Assembly (NCBI GenBank): GCA_035655155.1
Contig: DASRVH010000099.1
Span: 62,001 to 126,000, forward strand
Source of the DNA: Lentisalinibacter sp035655155
Lineage (GTDB): Bacteria > Pseudomonadota > Gammaproteobacteria > Steroidobacterales > Woeseiaceae
Length of the DNA stretch: 64,000 bases
Direction: 5' to 3'
The translations under genes and the position numbers were made by a program. This document shows, one piece after another, positions 31,768-39,858 of this stretch (positions within the stretch are counted from its first letter, which is position 1; the number at the start of each line of letters is the position of its first letter). The notes below the pieces were generated by a model. That model was not told where the DNA came from, did no database searches, and saw nothing but the letters and a program-made list of their open reading frames with translations.

Positions 31768-32466
31768 ATGGGCATCTTTTCGCGATTCAGCGACATCGTT
31801 AACTCCAACATCAACGCCATCCTGGAAAAGGCGGAGGACCCGGAGAAGATCGTCCGGCTGATGATCCAGGAAATGGAAGACACGCTGGTCGAGGTGCGTT
31901 CGGCCGCGGCCCGCTCCATCGCCGACAAGAAGGAACTCAACCGCAAGCTGGGCGCCCTCGAGGAGGAGCAGGCGGACTGGGAGCGCAAGGCCGAGCTGGC
32001 GCTGGAGAAGGGGCGCGAGGATCTCGCCAAGGCGGCATTGGTGGAGAAGTCCCAGGTGGCTGCGGCGGCCGAGCAGGTGCGGGCCGACTACGCCCAGGTG
32101 GACGAGGGGCTGACCCGGCTGAACGAGGACATTGCGCGGCTGGAGGCCAAGCTCAAGGATGCGAAGGCGCGGCAGAAGACGCTGGTCTCGCGCCACAAGA
32201 CCGCGTCCAGCAGACTGGCGGCCCGCAAGAAGATCCACGACTACAAGATCGAGGACGCGCTGGTTCGCTTCGAGCAGTACGAGCGCCGCATGGACGACGT
32301 CGAGGGCCGCGTCGAGGCCTACGACATGGGCCAGCCGAAGGGACTGGAGCACGAGTTCGCGAGCCTGGAGGCTGAGGAATCGGTCAACCGGGAGCTCGCC
32401 GAGCTGAAGCGGCGGCGTGCGGGCAAGCAGGCCGGAAGCGCGACGGAAGGCGGGGATCAGGCATAA
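31768..32466 (+). CDS. pspA: Phage shock protein A
   Basis: Membrane-associated ESCRT-III-like coiled-coil protein that both represses PspF and stabilises damaged inner membrane. The 232-residue product starts 'MGIFSRFSDIVNSNINAILE', the amphipathic membrane-binding helix, and continues 'KAEDPEKIVRLMIQEMEDTL' and 'VEVRSAAARSIADKKELNRK'. Long heptad-like Glu/Lys/Ala-rich helices run to the C-terminus. Length is close to E. coli PspA (222). AGGA precedes the ATG and the sigma-54 promoter is directly upstream. Confidence 0.96.
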   Translation: MGIFSRFSDIVNSNINAILEKAEDPEKIVRLMIQEMEDTLVEVRSAAARSIADKKELNRKLGALEEEQADWERKAELALEKGREDLAKAALVEKSQVAAAAEQVRADYAQVDEGLTRLNEDIARLEAKLKDAKARQKTLVSRHKTASSRLAARKKIHDYKIEDALVRFEQYERRMDDVEGRVEAYDMGQPKGLEHEFASLEAEESVNRELAELKRRRAGKQAGSATEGGDQA

Positions 32467-32478
32467 GTGGGCGAGACG

Positions 32479-32694
32479 ATGTACATACTCGGAATCCTTT
32501 TCGTCACGATCGTTCTGCCGCTGTGGATCATCCTCCACTACGTGACGAAGTGGAAAAAATCCCGCGAGCTCTCCGGCACCGAAGAGGAGATGCTCGAGGA
32601 GATCTGGACGTTGTCGCAGAACATGGAGAGCCGGCTGAACGCGCTGGAGACCATCCTCGACGACGAGGTTCCGGACTGGAGGAGGAAAACATGA
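32479..32694 (+). CDS. pspB: Phage shock protein B
   Basis: Inner-membrane PspB that with PspC releases PspF from PspA under stress. The product has one TM ('YILGILFVTIVLPLWIILHY') followed by a cytoplasmic helix. It ends 'LETILDDEVPDWRRKT', matching the E. coli ending 'LESILDAEHPNWRDR'. The ATG gives 71 residues. An in-frame GTG at 32467, directly abutting the pspA stop, would add four residues and is about equally plausible. The TGA overlaps the pspC start (ATGA). Confidence 0.9.
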   Translation: MYILGILFVTIVLPLWIILHYVTKWKKSRELSGTEEEMLEEIWTLSQNMESRLNALETILDDEVPDWRRKT

Positions 32695-32981
32695 ATCAGA
32701 ACCCGTTCCACGAACTCGACGGCCGCCTGCGGAGGCTCTATCGGGACCGGGAGAACGGCCTGATACTCGGCCTCTGCGCCGGCATCGCCGATTACTTCGA
32801 CCTCAACGCGCTGCTGGTGCGAGGGGTGGCGCTGGCCGCCCTGCTGGTCGCGCCGGTACCGGTCGGACTCACCTACCTGGTGGCCGCACTGCTGCTCCGC
32901 GACCGGCCGCTGAGCGTGCGCGACCACCACCGCGAGCGTGAGTTCTGGCGTCGCGGCACGAGCATGGGAGACCGCCTGTGA
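32691..32981 (+). CDS. pspC: PspC-domain protein, first copy
   Basis: Inner-membrane stress sensor. The 96-residue protein has the PspC core 'RRLYRDRENGLILGLCAGIA' and 'DYFDLNALLVRGVALAALLV', then a second hydrophobic stretch ('GLTYLVAALLL') and a short charged tail. A strong GGAGG stands seven bases before the ATG, which overlaps the pspB stop. It is shorter than E. coli PspC (119) and lacks the C-terminal leucine-zipper region. The next gene is a second PspC. Confidence 0.92.
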   Translation: MNQNPFHELDGRLRRLYRDRENGLILGLCAGIADYFDLNALLVRGVALAALLVAPVPVGLTYLVAALLLRDRPLSVRDHHREREFWRRGTSMGDRL

Positions 32982-33391
32982 GTGAGAGAATTCAGGAGCG
33001 ACGTTTCTACCGCGACCGCGAGCGCGGCATGATCTTCGGCGTGTGCGCGGGTATCGCGGACTACTTCGGTTTCGACCTGAAGGTCACGCGCATCCTCGCG
33101 GTCGTCGCTTTCTTCATTTCAGCGCCGATGACGCTGCTGATCTACTTCGGCATCGCACTGCTGATACCCTATCGCCAGATGGCGCCGGAAGCCACGCGGG
33201 AGGATCCGGATTTCCGCCGGGCGCTGCGCTCGTCGCCCCAGGCGACCATGGCGGAGATACGCCGCCGCTTCCAGCGGCTGGACAGCCGCCTGGCCCGCAT
33301 GGAGCGCTACGTGACGTCACCGCGCTTCGACCTGGACCGGGAGTTCCGGGAACTGGAGGCACGGCGGGGGCCGGGAGGTATTGATCGATGA
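32978..33391 (+). CDS. pspC: PspC-domain protein, second copy
   Basis: A paralogue of the preceding gene, with nearly the same core ('RRFYRDRERGMIFGVCAGIA', 'DYFGFDLKVTRILAVVAFFI') and a second TM ('MTLLIYFGIALLIPY'). It retains a ~60-residue helical C-terminus ('EIRRRFQRLDSRLARMERYV'). At 137 residues it resembles full-length E. coli PspC more than copy one does, so it is the more likely functional equivalent. The GTG start overlaps the upstream TGA and its own stop overlaps the next gene. Confidence 0.92.
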   Translation: MSERIQERRFYRDRERGMIFGVCAGIADYFGFDLKVTRILAVVAFFISAPMTLLIYFGIALLIPYRQMAPEATREDPDFRRALRSSPQATMAEIRRRFQRLDSRLARMERYVTSPRFDLDREFRELEARRGPGGIDR

Positions 33392-33615
33392 GTTCTGCGC
33401 ATATCTTCGTCATCGCCCTGGTCGCGATCGTGTTGCTGGCCGGCATCGCGAAGGAGTACCTGCGCCACCACCGGCGGGAAGAGGACCCGAAGCGGGAGGA
33501 GGAGTGGGAAGCCACGCTCTCGCGACTCCGGGAACTGGAGGAGCGAGTGCGAGTGCTGGAACGCATCGTGACCGATCCCCAGGAAGGTCTCCGCCGCGAG
33601 ATCAACCGGCTCTGA
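33388..33615 (+). CDS. Small PspB-like membrane coiled-coil protein
   Basis: A 75-residue protein with an N-terminal TM ('FVIALVAIVLLAGIAKEYL') and a charged helix ('EEEWEATLSRLRELEERVRV', 'LERIVTDPQ'). Layout and the 'LERIVTD' end recall PspB ('LESILD'), so it may be a diverged PspB copy. The ATG overlaps the second pspC stop (ATGA), placing it in the psp operon. The operon thus looks like a duplicated membrane-sensor unit. The exact role is inferred only from position and topology. Confidence 0.8.
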   Translation: MSSAHIFVIALVAIVLLAGIAKEYLRHHRREEDPKREEEWEATLSRLRELEERVRVLERIVTDPQEGLRREINRL

Positions 33616-33619
33616 GGGC

Positions 33620-34099
33620 ATGAGCGGCGAGCCGTCCCACAGCCAGACCGGCGGCCCGGAGGACGCGCCGCTGACGGTGGCCGGCGAGCTGGAGGCCCTG
33701 CCCGGGACCGCATCGCTGCTGATTGTCGGGAACGACGCGCCGGGAAACAACGCGCCGGCCGGCCGGAACTGCACCCGCCTGCCTGCCGACGCCGCTGTCG
33801 CCGACCTGGAAGGGTTGGGCATCTACGACCTGGGCCTCGTGCTCGATCTCGCCGCCGCGGACGAATCGCTGCTGGGACGCCTGCGCGATCTGCACACCCG
33901 GCGCCTGGTCGTAGCCGGGGAGGCCGCCCGGCATTTCGAGCCCCGGCGCATGCTCGCCCTGGGCTTCGAGCACCACCCGAGCCCGGACGCGCAGGACGGT
34001 GCCTATCTCTACGATCGCGACAGTTTCAACCGGGAGCGGGAATGGAACTCGCCCGAGAACTGGGCGAACCCCGAGAACTTCGACAAGTACCGTTGGTGA
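33620..34099 (+). CDS. DUF6231-like protein of unknown function
   Basis: A soluble 159-residue protein with no signal peptide or TM. The middle has Rossmann-like alternation ('SLLIVGNDAPG', 'YDLGLVLDLAAADESLLGRL', 'TRRLVVAGEAARHF'). The C-terminus is aromatic and Asn-rich ('WNSPENWANPENFDKYRW'), which I recall as typical of DUF6231 in gammaproteobacteria; the name was not verified. It starts four bases after the psp genes and is followed by a strong hairpin, so it is probably the last gene of the psp transcript. Confidence 0.7.
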   Translation: MSGEPSHSQTGGPEDAPLTVAGELEALPGTASLLIVGNDAPGNNAPAGRNCTRLPADAAVADLEGLGIYDLGLVLDLAAADESLLGRLRDLHTRRLVVAGEAARHFEPRRMLALGFEHHPSPDAQDGAYLYDRDSFNREREWNSPENWANPENFDKYRW

Positions 34100-34103
34100 G
34101 CCG

Positions 34104-34127
34104 GCCGCGGCGGTCCCTCGCCGCGGC
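34104..34127. terminator. Hairpin between convergent genes at the end of the psp operon
   Basis: A perfect 9-bp GC stem (GCCGCGGCG with CGCCGCGGC) with loop GTCCCT lies four bases after the last psp-side stop. It stands in the short gap before a convergent gene. With no T-run on either strand it is a likely bidirectional or Rho-assisted terminator. Confidence 0.65.
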
Positions 34128-34148
34128 CCGACGGGCCGCGCGGTCGCG

Positions 34149-34511
34149 CTACTCGCCCTGGCCCTTGTAGGCGCGGACCTGCTCGTTGAAGCGCGCGCCC
34201 ACGAGGTGCATCTGGTCCACTGCGGCGTCATGGCGCTTGGTGAACATCGCGTCCCGTTTGGCGGCGACTTCCTCGTCTACATCGCCGGCCTCCGCGGCTG
34301 CGGCGGCATGTTCTTCCTTGAGGCACGCGAGGTAGGCCTCCATGTCCGCCATGTAGGCTTTCACGGCCTTCTGGGCGGCGATCATCTCTTCCTGCGTTGC
34401 CGTCGTGCCGTTCGGCATGTCCACATTCTGTTCGGGGTACACGCATTCCGCCTGCGCGGCGGCGGCGAAGCCCGCGAGGCCGAGAACGACGGCGAGTGTG
34501 AAGCTTTTCAT
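34149..34511 (-). CDS. Small secreted protein of unknown function
   Basis: A 120-residue exported protein. The signal peptide is 'MKSFTLAVVLGLAGFAAAAQ' with probable cleavage after AQA, giving a mature start at ECVYPEQNV. The mature part is helical and charged, with two Cys ('ECVYPEQ', 'YLACLKEEHAAAAAEAGDVD') that could pair in the periplasm, and a 'HDAAVDQMHLVGARFNEQVR' C-terminal helix. I do not recognise the family beyond small periplasmic hypothetical proteins. It lies downstream of the GGDEF/EAL gene on the same strand, separated by a hairpin. Confidence 0.8.
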   Translation of the reverse strand: MKSFTLAVVLGLAGFAAAAQAECVYPEQNVDMPNGTTATQEEMIAAQKAVKAYMADMEAYLACLKEEHAAAAAEAGDVDEEVAAKRDAMFTKRHDAAVDQMHLVGARFNEQVRAYKGQGE

Positions 34512-34556
34512 GATGGGCCTGATCCTCCGGATTGACGAAATTTCGGTGAGACTCGG

Positions 34557-34577
34557 CGGCGCTCGGAGGGCGCCGCG
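34557..34577 (-). terminator. Hairpin downstream of the GGDEF/EAL gene
   Basis: A 7-bp stem (GCGGCGC with GCGCCGC) and 7-base loop lie about 80 bases after the GGDEF/EAL stop, upstream of the small secreted gene. It is a modest structure without a T-run. Its role as a terminator is tentative. Confidence 0.4.
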
Positions 34578-34658
34578 GACGAGGCCGTCATTTAATCATC
34601 AATGCCCCGCCGGCGTGAAGTCGGCCCGCAACTCACTGATGCAGATGCAAAATTGGCT

Positions 34659-37124
34659 TCAGGCGAACAACGCCCGATGGGTGTCCGTGCCGTCCTGTTG
34701 CGCGATCAGCAGCGCGAGGTAGTCGTCGGCGTTCATCGGCTCGCCGAACAGCAGGCCCTGTACGTAGGTGCAATCCAGTGTCTGCAGGAACGCGAGTTGC
34801 TCCTCGGTCTCCACGCCCTCGGCCACCACGTCCATCTTCAGGCTGCGGCCCATCTCGATGATCGTCGCGACGATGGTGGCGTCGTCGGGGTCCACGGCGG
34901 CATCGCGCACGAAGGACTTGTCGATCTTCAGCGTGCTGATGGGGAACTGCTGCAACGCGCTCAGCGACGAGTAGCCGGTGCCGAAGTCGTCGATGGCGAG
35001 ATGCAGGCCCATGGCGTAGAGGTCGTCCAGCATGCGGATCGTGCGCTGCGTGTCCTCCATCAGCGTGGTCTCGGTGATCTCCAGCTCCAGGCAGGTGGGC
35101 GAGACGCCGTGGCGGCGCACGATCTGGTCGACCCGCTGCAGGAAATTGGCCTGCCGCAACTGCTTCAGCGAGAGGTTGACCGCCACCCGGCCGGGCAGCG
35201 GCAGCGTCTTCTGCCAGCGGCGATAGTCCGAGCAGACCCGTTCCAGCACCCACTCGCCGAGTTCCACGATCAGGTTGCTCTCCTCCGCCAGCGGGATGAA
35301 TTCGGAGGGCAGGATCAGGCCCCGGTCCGGCAGCTCCCAGCGCACGAGCGCCTCGGCGCCGATCACGCTGCCGTCGCGCAGGTTGTACTTCGGCTGATAA
35401 TGCAGCAGCAGCTCGTCCCGCTCGTACGCGCGGCGCAGCCGGCTCTTCAGCATCAGCCGCTCCACCGCGGCCTCGTTCATCTCGGGCCGATAGAAACGGT
35501 GGCTGTTCCCGCCGGCCTTCTTCGCGTGATACAGCGCCGCATCCGCGTTGCGGATGAGGTCGATGACGTTGCCCGCGTCCTCCGGGTAGAAGGCCACGCC
35601 GATACTCGCCGTCATGAAGACTTCGTTGGACTGCACGTGGAAGGGCTCGGCGAGGGCGGCGAGCAGGCGGCCGGCCACCTCCGAGACCTCCCCCTCGGCG
35701 TACTCCTCGTCGCGGATGTGCTCGAGGACGACCGCGAACTCGTCGCCCGCGAGCCGTCCGATCACGGTCTTCTCCGGCAGCTCGCGAATCAGCCGCTCGG
35801 TCATCGTCTCCAGGGTCGTATCGCCGGCCAGGTGGCCGAAGGTGTCGTTGATGTCCTTGAAGTGGTCGGCGTCGATGTAGAGCAGCGCCAGGCAGCGGCG
35901 CTCGCGGCGCGCCCGGGCGATGGCCCGCTGCAGCAGATGCTGGAACTGCATGCGGTTCGGCACCTTGGTGAGCGCGTCGATGCGGGCGAGATAGCGGATG
36001 CGCTGCTCGGCGCGCTTGCGCTCGGTGATGTTCTGCACGGCGAAGATGCGTCCGTCCGCCTCGCTGTCGTCGCCGCGCAGCGCGGAGCCGGTCCAGGAGA
36101 CCGGTACGTGCTGCCCGCCGCGGGTGACGAACACCGACTCGCTCGGGGCCCCGCCTTCCGGCTCGGAGCGGAACTTGCGCCGGTACTCCGGCGCCACGAG
36201 GTCGGTAACCGGCAGGCCCACGAGCTCCTCGGAGCGGTAGCCGAGCAGCCGGCCGATGGCCGTGTTCACCCGGGCGATCCGGCCGTCGGGATCGCAGACG
36301 ATCACGCCGTCGTTCATGCTGTTCAGGATGCGGTCGAGATAGTCGCGGGAGATGGTGGTGTCGCGCAGCGTCTCGCGCATCTCGTTGAATGCCGTGGCCA
36401 GGTCGCCGAGTTCGTCGGTCCGCTCCACCGCCATGCGTTCGCCGTAGTGGCCGCTGCTGACGTTCCGGGCCTGGCGGATCAGTTCCTGGATGGGCAGCAC
36501 GAGCCGCCGCGCCGTGAACCACGCGACCGCGGCGCAGGCCAGCAGTATGAGCAGGGTGAATACGAGCAGCCGGACCAAGGCGCGATTGCGGTGTTCCCGG
36601 GTGACCGACTCCAGCCGCTGCCGGAATCCCGCGATGCCCTGCACGACCTCCGTCTGGGCGAACTCGGCCTGCAGCTCGCCGATGGTCTCGCCGCCGGCGC
36701 GAATGGGCCGCACGGCGACGACGGTGTCCTCGCCCCAGTACGGTGCGCCCAGCGCCAGCACGGCGGCATCCGGCGCGATGGGCGCGCCGGCGCCGGCCAG
36801 CGGCCGGTCCTGCGCGTCCACGATCGCGAGGCCCCGCAGCATCTCCAGGTCCGCCAGCGCTTCGTCGAGCACCGCCTGCACGGTGTCTTCGTCGCCGCCG
36901 GCGAGCGGCGCGTCCACTTCGCGCTCCAGCGCCGCGACGGACTCCAGCACGCGGGCCTCGAACTGGCGGGTCAGCAGCTCTTCTTTCTGCGCGACGCCTG
37001 CCTCACTGAGTTCGCCGGCGAGGTGGGTGTAGTTGACCACGAGGAGACCGGCCACCGTGCAGACGATGGCCACCGACAGCGCGATCGCCGTCGTCAGGTA
37101 TTTCGGCAGCAGTTTCCGCCACAT
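34659..37124 (-). CDS. Membrane-bound PAS-GGDEF-EAL cyclic-di-GMP protein
   Basis: A possible bifunctional c-di-GMP enzyme, 821 residues. TM1 ('YLTTAIALSVAIVCTVAGLL') and TM2 ('LVRLLVFTLLILLACAAVAW') flank a ~150-residue periplasmic sensor. A HAMP follows ('RRLVLPIQELIRQARNVSSG', 'ELGDLATAFNEMRETL'), then a PAS ('ILNSMNDGVIVCDPDGRIAR'). The GGDEF domain has the variant site AGDEF ('IGRLAGDEFAVV'), which can remain active. The EAL domain is canonical ('IGAEALVRWELP', 'LELEITETTLMED', 'AIDDFGTGYSSLSALQQFP', 'VAEGVETEEQL'). No Shine-Dalgarno precedes the ATG; a short leader ORF with a strong one lies just upstream. Net activity cannot be predicted. Confidence 0.94.
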   Translation of the reverse strand: MWRKLLPKYLTTAIALSVAIVCTVAGLLVVNYTHLAGELSEAGVAQKEELLTRQFEARVLESVAALEREVDAPLAGGDEDTVQAVLDEALADLEMLRGLAIVDAQDRPLAGAGAPIAPDAAVLALGAPYWGEDTVVAVRPIRAGGETIGELQAEFAQTEVVQGIAGFRQRLESVTREHRNRALVRLLVFTLLILLACAAVAWFTARRLVLPIQELIRQARNVSSGHYGERMAVERTDELGDLATAFNEMRETLRDTTISRDYLDRILNSMNDGVIVCDPDGRIARVNTAIGRLLGYRSEELVGLPVTDLVAPEYRRKFRSEPEGGAPSESVFVTRGGQHVPVSWTGSALRGDDSEADGRIFAVQNITERKRAEQRIRYLARIDALTKVPNRMQFQHLLQRAIARARRERRCLALLYIDADHFKDINDTFGHLAGDTTLETMTERLIRELPEKTVIGRLAGDEFAVVLEHIRDEEYAEGEVSEVAGRLLAALAEPFHVQSNEVFMTASIGVAFYPEDAGNVIDLIRNADAALYHAKKAGGNSHRFYRPEMNEAAVERLMLKSRLRRAYERDELLLHYQPKYNLRDGSVIGAEALVRWELPDRGLILPSEFIPLAEESNLIVELGEWVLERVCSDYRRWQKTLPLPGRVAVNLSLKQLRQANFLQRVDQIVRRHGVSPTCLELEITETTLMEDTQRTIRMLDDLYAMGLHLAIDDFGTGYSSLSALQQFPISTLKIDKSFVRDAAVDPDDATIVATIIEMGRSLKMDVVAEGVETEEQLAFLQTLDCTYVQGLLFGEPMNADDYLALLIAQQDGTDTHRALFA

Positions 37125-37436
37125 AGCGGAGCCGGTGGCCGTCAGGCCGACCCGGACCTCGCGGTCCTGCGCGCCGCGGTATCACTGCGATGACCCGTGA
37201 CGGGCTCCAGCATGGCCACTCCTCCGGTTTTCCTTATTCTTCTTCTTCGGGAAGTTATTCGTGACTCCCTCGCGTCCGAGTCTACCCCAGCCGGGGCGCG
37301 AGCGGCGAGTGTCGCAGATTGCCGTCAGGCCGTCGCCCGAATGCGCCGTCGTTCCGGGTGGAGGCGGCCCGCCGCGTGTAGAATGAGCCGATCCGCGGGA
37401 AGCCTGCGTGGCAGGAGCGGCCTGAACGGACTGGGG
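37125..37436. other. Intergenic region between divergent GGDEF/EAL and receiver-protein genes
   Basis: 312 bases without a long gene. The left part holds a short minus-strand leader ORF (separate entry). Around 37220-37260 is a pyrimidine-rich, AT-richer stretch (CTTATTCTTCTTCTTC on the plus strand), a likely promoter zone for the minus-strand gene. The right part is GC-rich and leads into the receiver gene. I see no convincing -35/-10 pair for it. Confidence 0.5.
37142..37213 (-). CDS. Possible leader peptide (23 aa) upstream of the GGDEF/EAL gene
   Basis: An ATG with an excellent ribosome site (GGAGGAG, five bases upstream) opens a 23-codon frame, 'MLEPVTGHRSDTAARRTARS' plus GSA. It ends 17 bases before the GGDEF/EAL ATG, which has no recognisable site of its own. 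This arrangement suggests translational coupling. The peptide is basic and matches nothing I know; it may be only a ribosome-loading device. Confidence 0.45.
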   Translation of the reverse strand: MLEPVTGHRSDTAARRTARSGSA

Positions 37437-38768
37437 ATGGAGAAGAAGTGCGCACTGATCGTTGACGACTCGCACTCGGCGCGGGTGGTGCTGCGCCGTC
37501 TGCTCGAGCGTCACGACCTCGACGTGGCCACGGCCGAATCGGCCGAAGAGGCGCTGGAATATCTCGCCGATCACCGCCCCGACGTGATCTTCATGGACCA
37601 CATGATGCCGGGCATGGACGGCTTCGAGGCGGTGCGGGCCATCAAGGACAACCCCCACACCGCCACCATCCCCATCATGATGTACACCTCCCAGGAGGGA
37701 GAACTCTACGTGGGCCAGGCCCGCGCCCTCGGCGCGGTGGGCGTGCTGCCGAAACAGGTGGCGCCGGTCGAGGTCTCGAAGGTGCTCGAGTCGCTGCGCC
37801 TCATCGAATCCAGCGCGGAGGCGGCGCCCGATGGCGGCCGGGCGGGCATCGCCCGGTCCAGCGGCGACACCGCGGCCGACCTGCAGGCCCTCTCGGGGCT
37901 GGATGTCGGCCTGCGGGAGATGATCCAGGATCTCTTCGAGCAGCAGCGCTCCATCATCCGCCGCGACCTCATCGACAGCTACGAATCCATCGCCGCGCGG
38001 GTTGCGGACGAGATCGGCAGCCGCCGCGAGCCCGGCGGCGACGAGACGAGCGCCTCCGCCGGCACGCTGCCCCGGGTGGCGCTGGTGGCCGTCGCCGTGC
38101 TGACCGTGGCGGCGCTGGCTTTCGGCTGGCTCTACATAAAGGCCGAACGCCAGTGGCAGGCGGAGCGCGTCCGCTCCGAACAGCTGCTGGAGCAGCTGCG
38201 CAACCGCCAGGCGATCGTGGCCGACGGCACCGTGGCCATCGAGGAGCGCATGAGCCAGACCCGCGCCGGCTACGCCAGCGCAATGGATCGGGCCCTGGAG
38301 GCGGTGCAGTGGGCGGTGAACCAGAACGGCCGCTATGCCTGGGCGGAACTCGCGTTCGGCGAAGAGCAGCGCCTGGTGCTGGAGGAGCTGCTGGACCGGC
38401 TGGACGCCATGGGATTCGTCGGCCGGGTCCGCGTCGTCTCACACGTGGGCGACTTCTGCCTGCAGGAGACCGGCGGCGACGACTACGAGGTGGCGCCGGC
38501 GGACATGCCGCTGACGGGCTGCGACCGGCTGGGCCTCTCTGCAGAGGAGGCCGTCACCCGCGGCTTGCGCCAGTCGGTGGCTTTCGCCAATTTCCTCGGC
38601 ACCGTCGACACCCGCTACGAAGGCCGCATCCGGCTGGAGACCGGCACCGCCGGCAACACGGAGCCGGTGCTGGCTTATCCGCCGGTGACGGATGCCCTGC
38701 GCGCGGGAGAGTGGAACCGGGTGGCCGCGGTGAACAACCGCATCCGGGTGGAGATCCTGCCGGACTGA
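37437..38768 (+). CDS. Membrane-anchored receiver-domain protein with periplasmic domain
   Basis: A 443-residue chain. Residues 1-125 are a CheY-like receiver with the acidic pair in 'CALIVDDSHSARVV', the phospho-acceptor Asp in 'DVIFMDHMMPGMDGF', the Thr of 'IMMYTSQEGE' and Lys of 'VGVLPKQVAPVEV'. A linker leads to a TM at ~212-232 ('VALVAVAVLTVAALAFGWLY'). After it come a coiled coil and a C-terminal domain that should be periplasmic ('GRVRVVSHVGDFCLQ', 'VEILPD' at the end). No DNA-binding or enzymatic output is visible. The start is the ATG that begins the receiver. Function unknown; phosphorylation could be signalled across the membrane. Confidence 0.85.
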   Translation: MEKKCALIVDDSHSARVVLRRLLERHDLDVATAESAEEALEYLADHRPDVIFMDHMMPGMDGFEAVRAIKDNPHTATIPIMMYTSQEGELYVGQARALGAVGVLPKQVAPVEVSKVLESLRLIESSAEAAPDGGRAGIARSSGDTAADLQALSGLDVGLREMIQDLFEQQRSIIRRDLIDSYESIAARVADEIGSRREPGGDETSASAGTLPRVALVAVAVLTVAALAFGWLYIKAERQWQAERVRSEQLLEQLRNRQAIVADGTVAIEERMSQTRAGYASAMDRALEAVQWAVNQNGRYAWAELAFGEEQRLVLEELLDRLDAMGFVGRVRVVSHVGDFCLQETGGDDYEVAPADMPLTGCDRLGLSAEEAVTRGLRQSVAFANFLGTVDTRYEGRIRLETGTAGNTEPVLAYPPVTDALRAGEWNRVAAVNNRIRVEILPD

Positions 38769-38775
38769 CCGGCGC

Positions 38776-39204
38776 TCAGCCGGTGCCGGTCAGGGCCTCG
38801 TCGTCGTCCTGCCGTGCCCGTTTCTCGACGAAGGTCTCCGGCTCCCGCGGCCCGGTCGTGCGGATGGCTCCGTCCACCACCGCCCCCTCGGCGACGGCGA
38901 TCGCCTCACCGGTGACCGTGCCCTTGATCCTGGCACTGGGGGCGATCTCGAGTCTGCCGCGGGCGATAACCTCGCCTTCGACCGTGCCGGCCAGGACGAC
39001 GTTGCGGGCCTGCAGCACGCCGATCCAGCGTCCGCCGGGCGCCAGAGTGACCGTGCCGTCGAGGCTGCAGTCGCCTTGCACCTCGCCGCAGATCACGAAG
39101 TCGCCCTTGCCCGAGAGTTCGCCCTGCAGGCAGCAGCCCGCGCCGATCAGCGTGGCCGTGCCGCTGCTGCGGTCGAGTAGCCGGCGGAATTTCCTGTCGC
39201 TCAT
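38776..39204 (-). CDS. Bactofilin family cytoskeletal protein
   Basis: Bactofilins polymerise without nucleotide through a right-handed beta-helix and organise envelope or polar structures. The 142-residue product has the typical core of short beta repeats: 'TLIGAGCCLQGELSGKGDFV', 'ICGEVQGDCSLDGTVTLAPG', 'QARNVVLAGTVEGEVIARGR' and 'LEIAPSARIKGTVTGEAIAV'. Charged, disordered tails flank it. The ATG at 39204 ('MSDRKFRRLLDRSSG') is chosen because upstream in-frame codons encode unlike sequence. It converges on the receiver gene with only seven bases between stops. Confidence 0.9.
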   Translation of the reverse strand: MSDRKFRRLLDRSSGTATLIGAGCCLQGELSGKGDFVICGEVQGDCSLDGTVTLAPGGRWIGVLQARNVVLAGTVEGEVIARGRLEIAPSARIKGTVTGEAIAVAEGAVVDGAIRTTGPREPETFVEKRARQDDDEALTGTG

Positions 39205-39316
39205 GTCGTCGCCCCGGAGGTGAGGATTCGGGATTATGTTAGAGCTTCCCGTCCGCTGAATTCGTGACACAGTTGGCAATTGGCCCCGAAAAAGCGGGCG
39301 GCGAACGGGCGGGACG

Positions 39317-39739
39317 CTATTCCACGTATCCTCGCTCCAGGGTCTCGATCTCGGTGACGATGCCGTCCTCGAAACGAACCCGCCGCATGAACTTGTTCGG
39401 CCCGAAGTTCCAGGTGAGCTCCCGTATCTCGACCTCCACCCAGGGCGGGGTTCCCCAGCCGTAGATGTGCCGCCGGATCACGTTCGAGTCCGGCGCCTGC
39501 GTGGTCTTGCCGATGAAGACGTTGCGGCGCAGGACGGTGCGCTTCTGCTCGTGGTCGGGTTCTCCGCACAGGTCGAGCACCTTCGTGATGTGCATGCCCT
39601 CGCTCACCAGCTTGTTGCCGCAGCGCATGGCATGCGCCTCGGGCGCCAGCGCGAGGCCGAGCAGAATGCAGAGTGCGGCAGCGGCGCGGTCGAACCGGCC
39701 GGTCGCGCGCAGCGAATTTCTGCCCGTTACCCGCATCAT
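39317..39739 (-). CDS. DUF2845 domain-containing exported protein
   Basis: A 140-residue exported protein of unknown function. After a basic N-terminus, the signal peptide core 'AAALCILLGLALAPEAHA' ends at a probable AHA cleavage site. The mature part begins 'MRCGNKLVSEGMHITKVLDL' and 'CGEPDHEQ', the DUF2845 signature with two Cys. It continues 'GWGTPPWVEVEIRELTWNFG' and 'FMRRVRFEDGIVTEIETLER'. The first of two adjacent ATGs is used; a longer frame upstream is not conserved-looking. It appears to be monocistronic. Confidence 0.85.
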   Translation of the reverse strand: MMRVTGRNSLRATGRFDRAAAALCILLGLALAPEAHAMRCGNKLVSEGMHITKVLDLCGEPDHEQKRTVLRRNVFIGKTTQAPDSNVIRRHIYGWGTPPWVEVEIRELTWNFGPNKFMRRVRFEDGIVTEIETLERGYVE

Positions 39740-39858
39740 CCACAGTGTAGCGCGGCGCGTGAGGCCTTGCAGCGGCGGCACGAGACGGGTATCCCTGCGT
39801 CGGTCTACCCTCGAAGACGTGCACGGCGACGCGCATGGGAACGCATACGGGGACGCGC

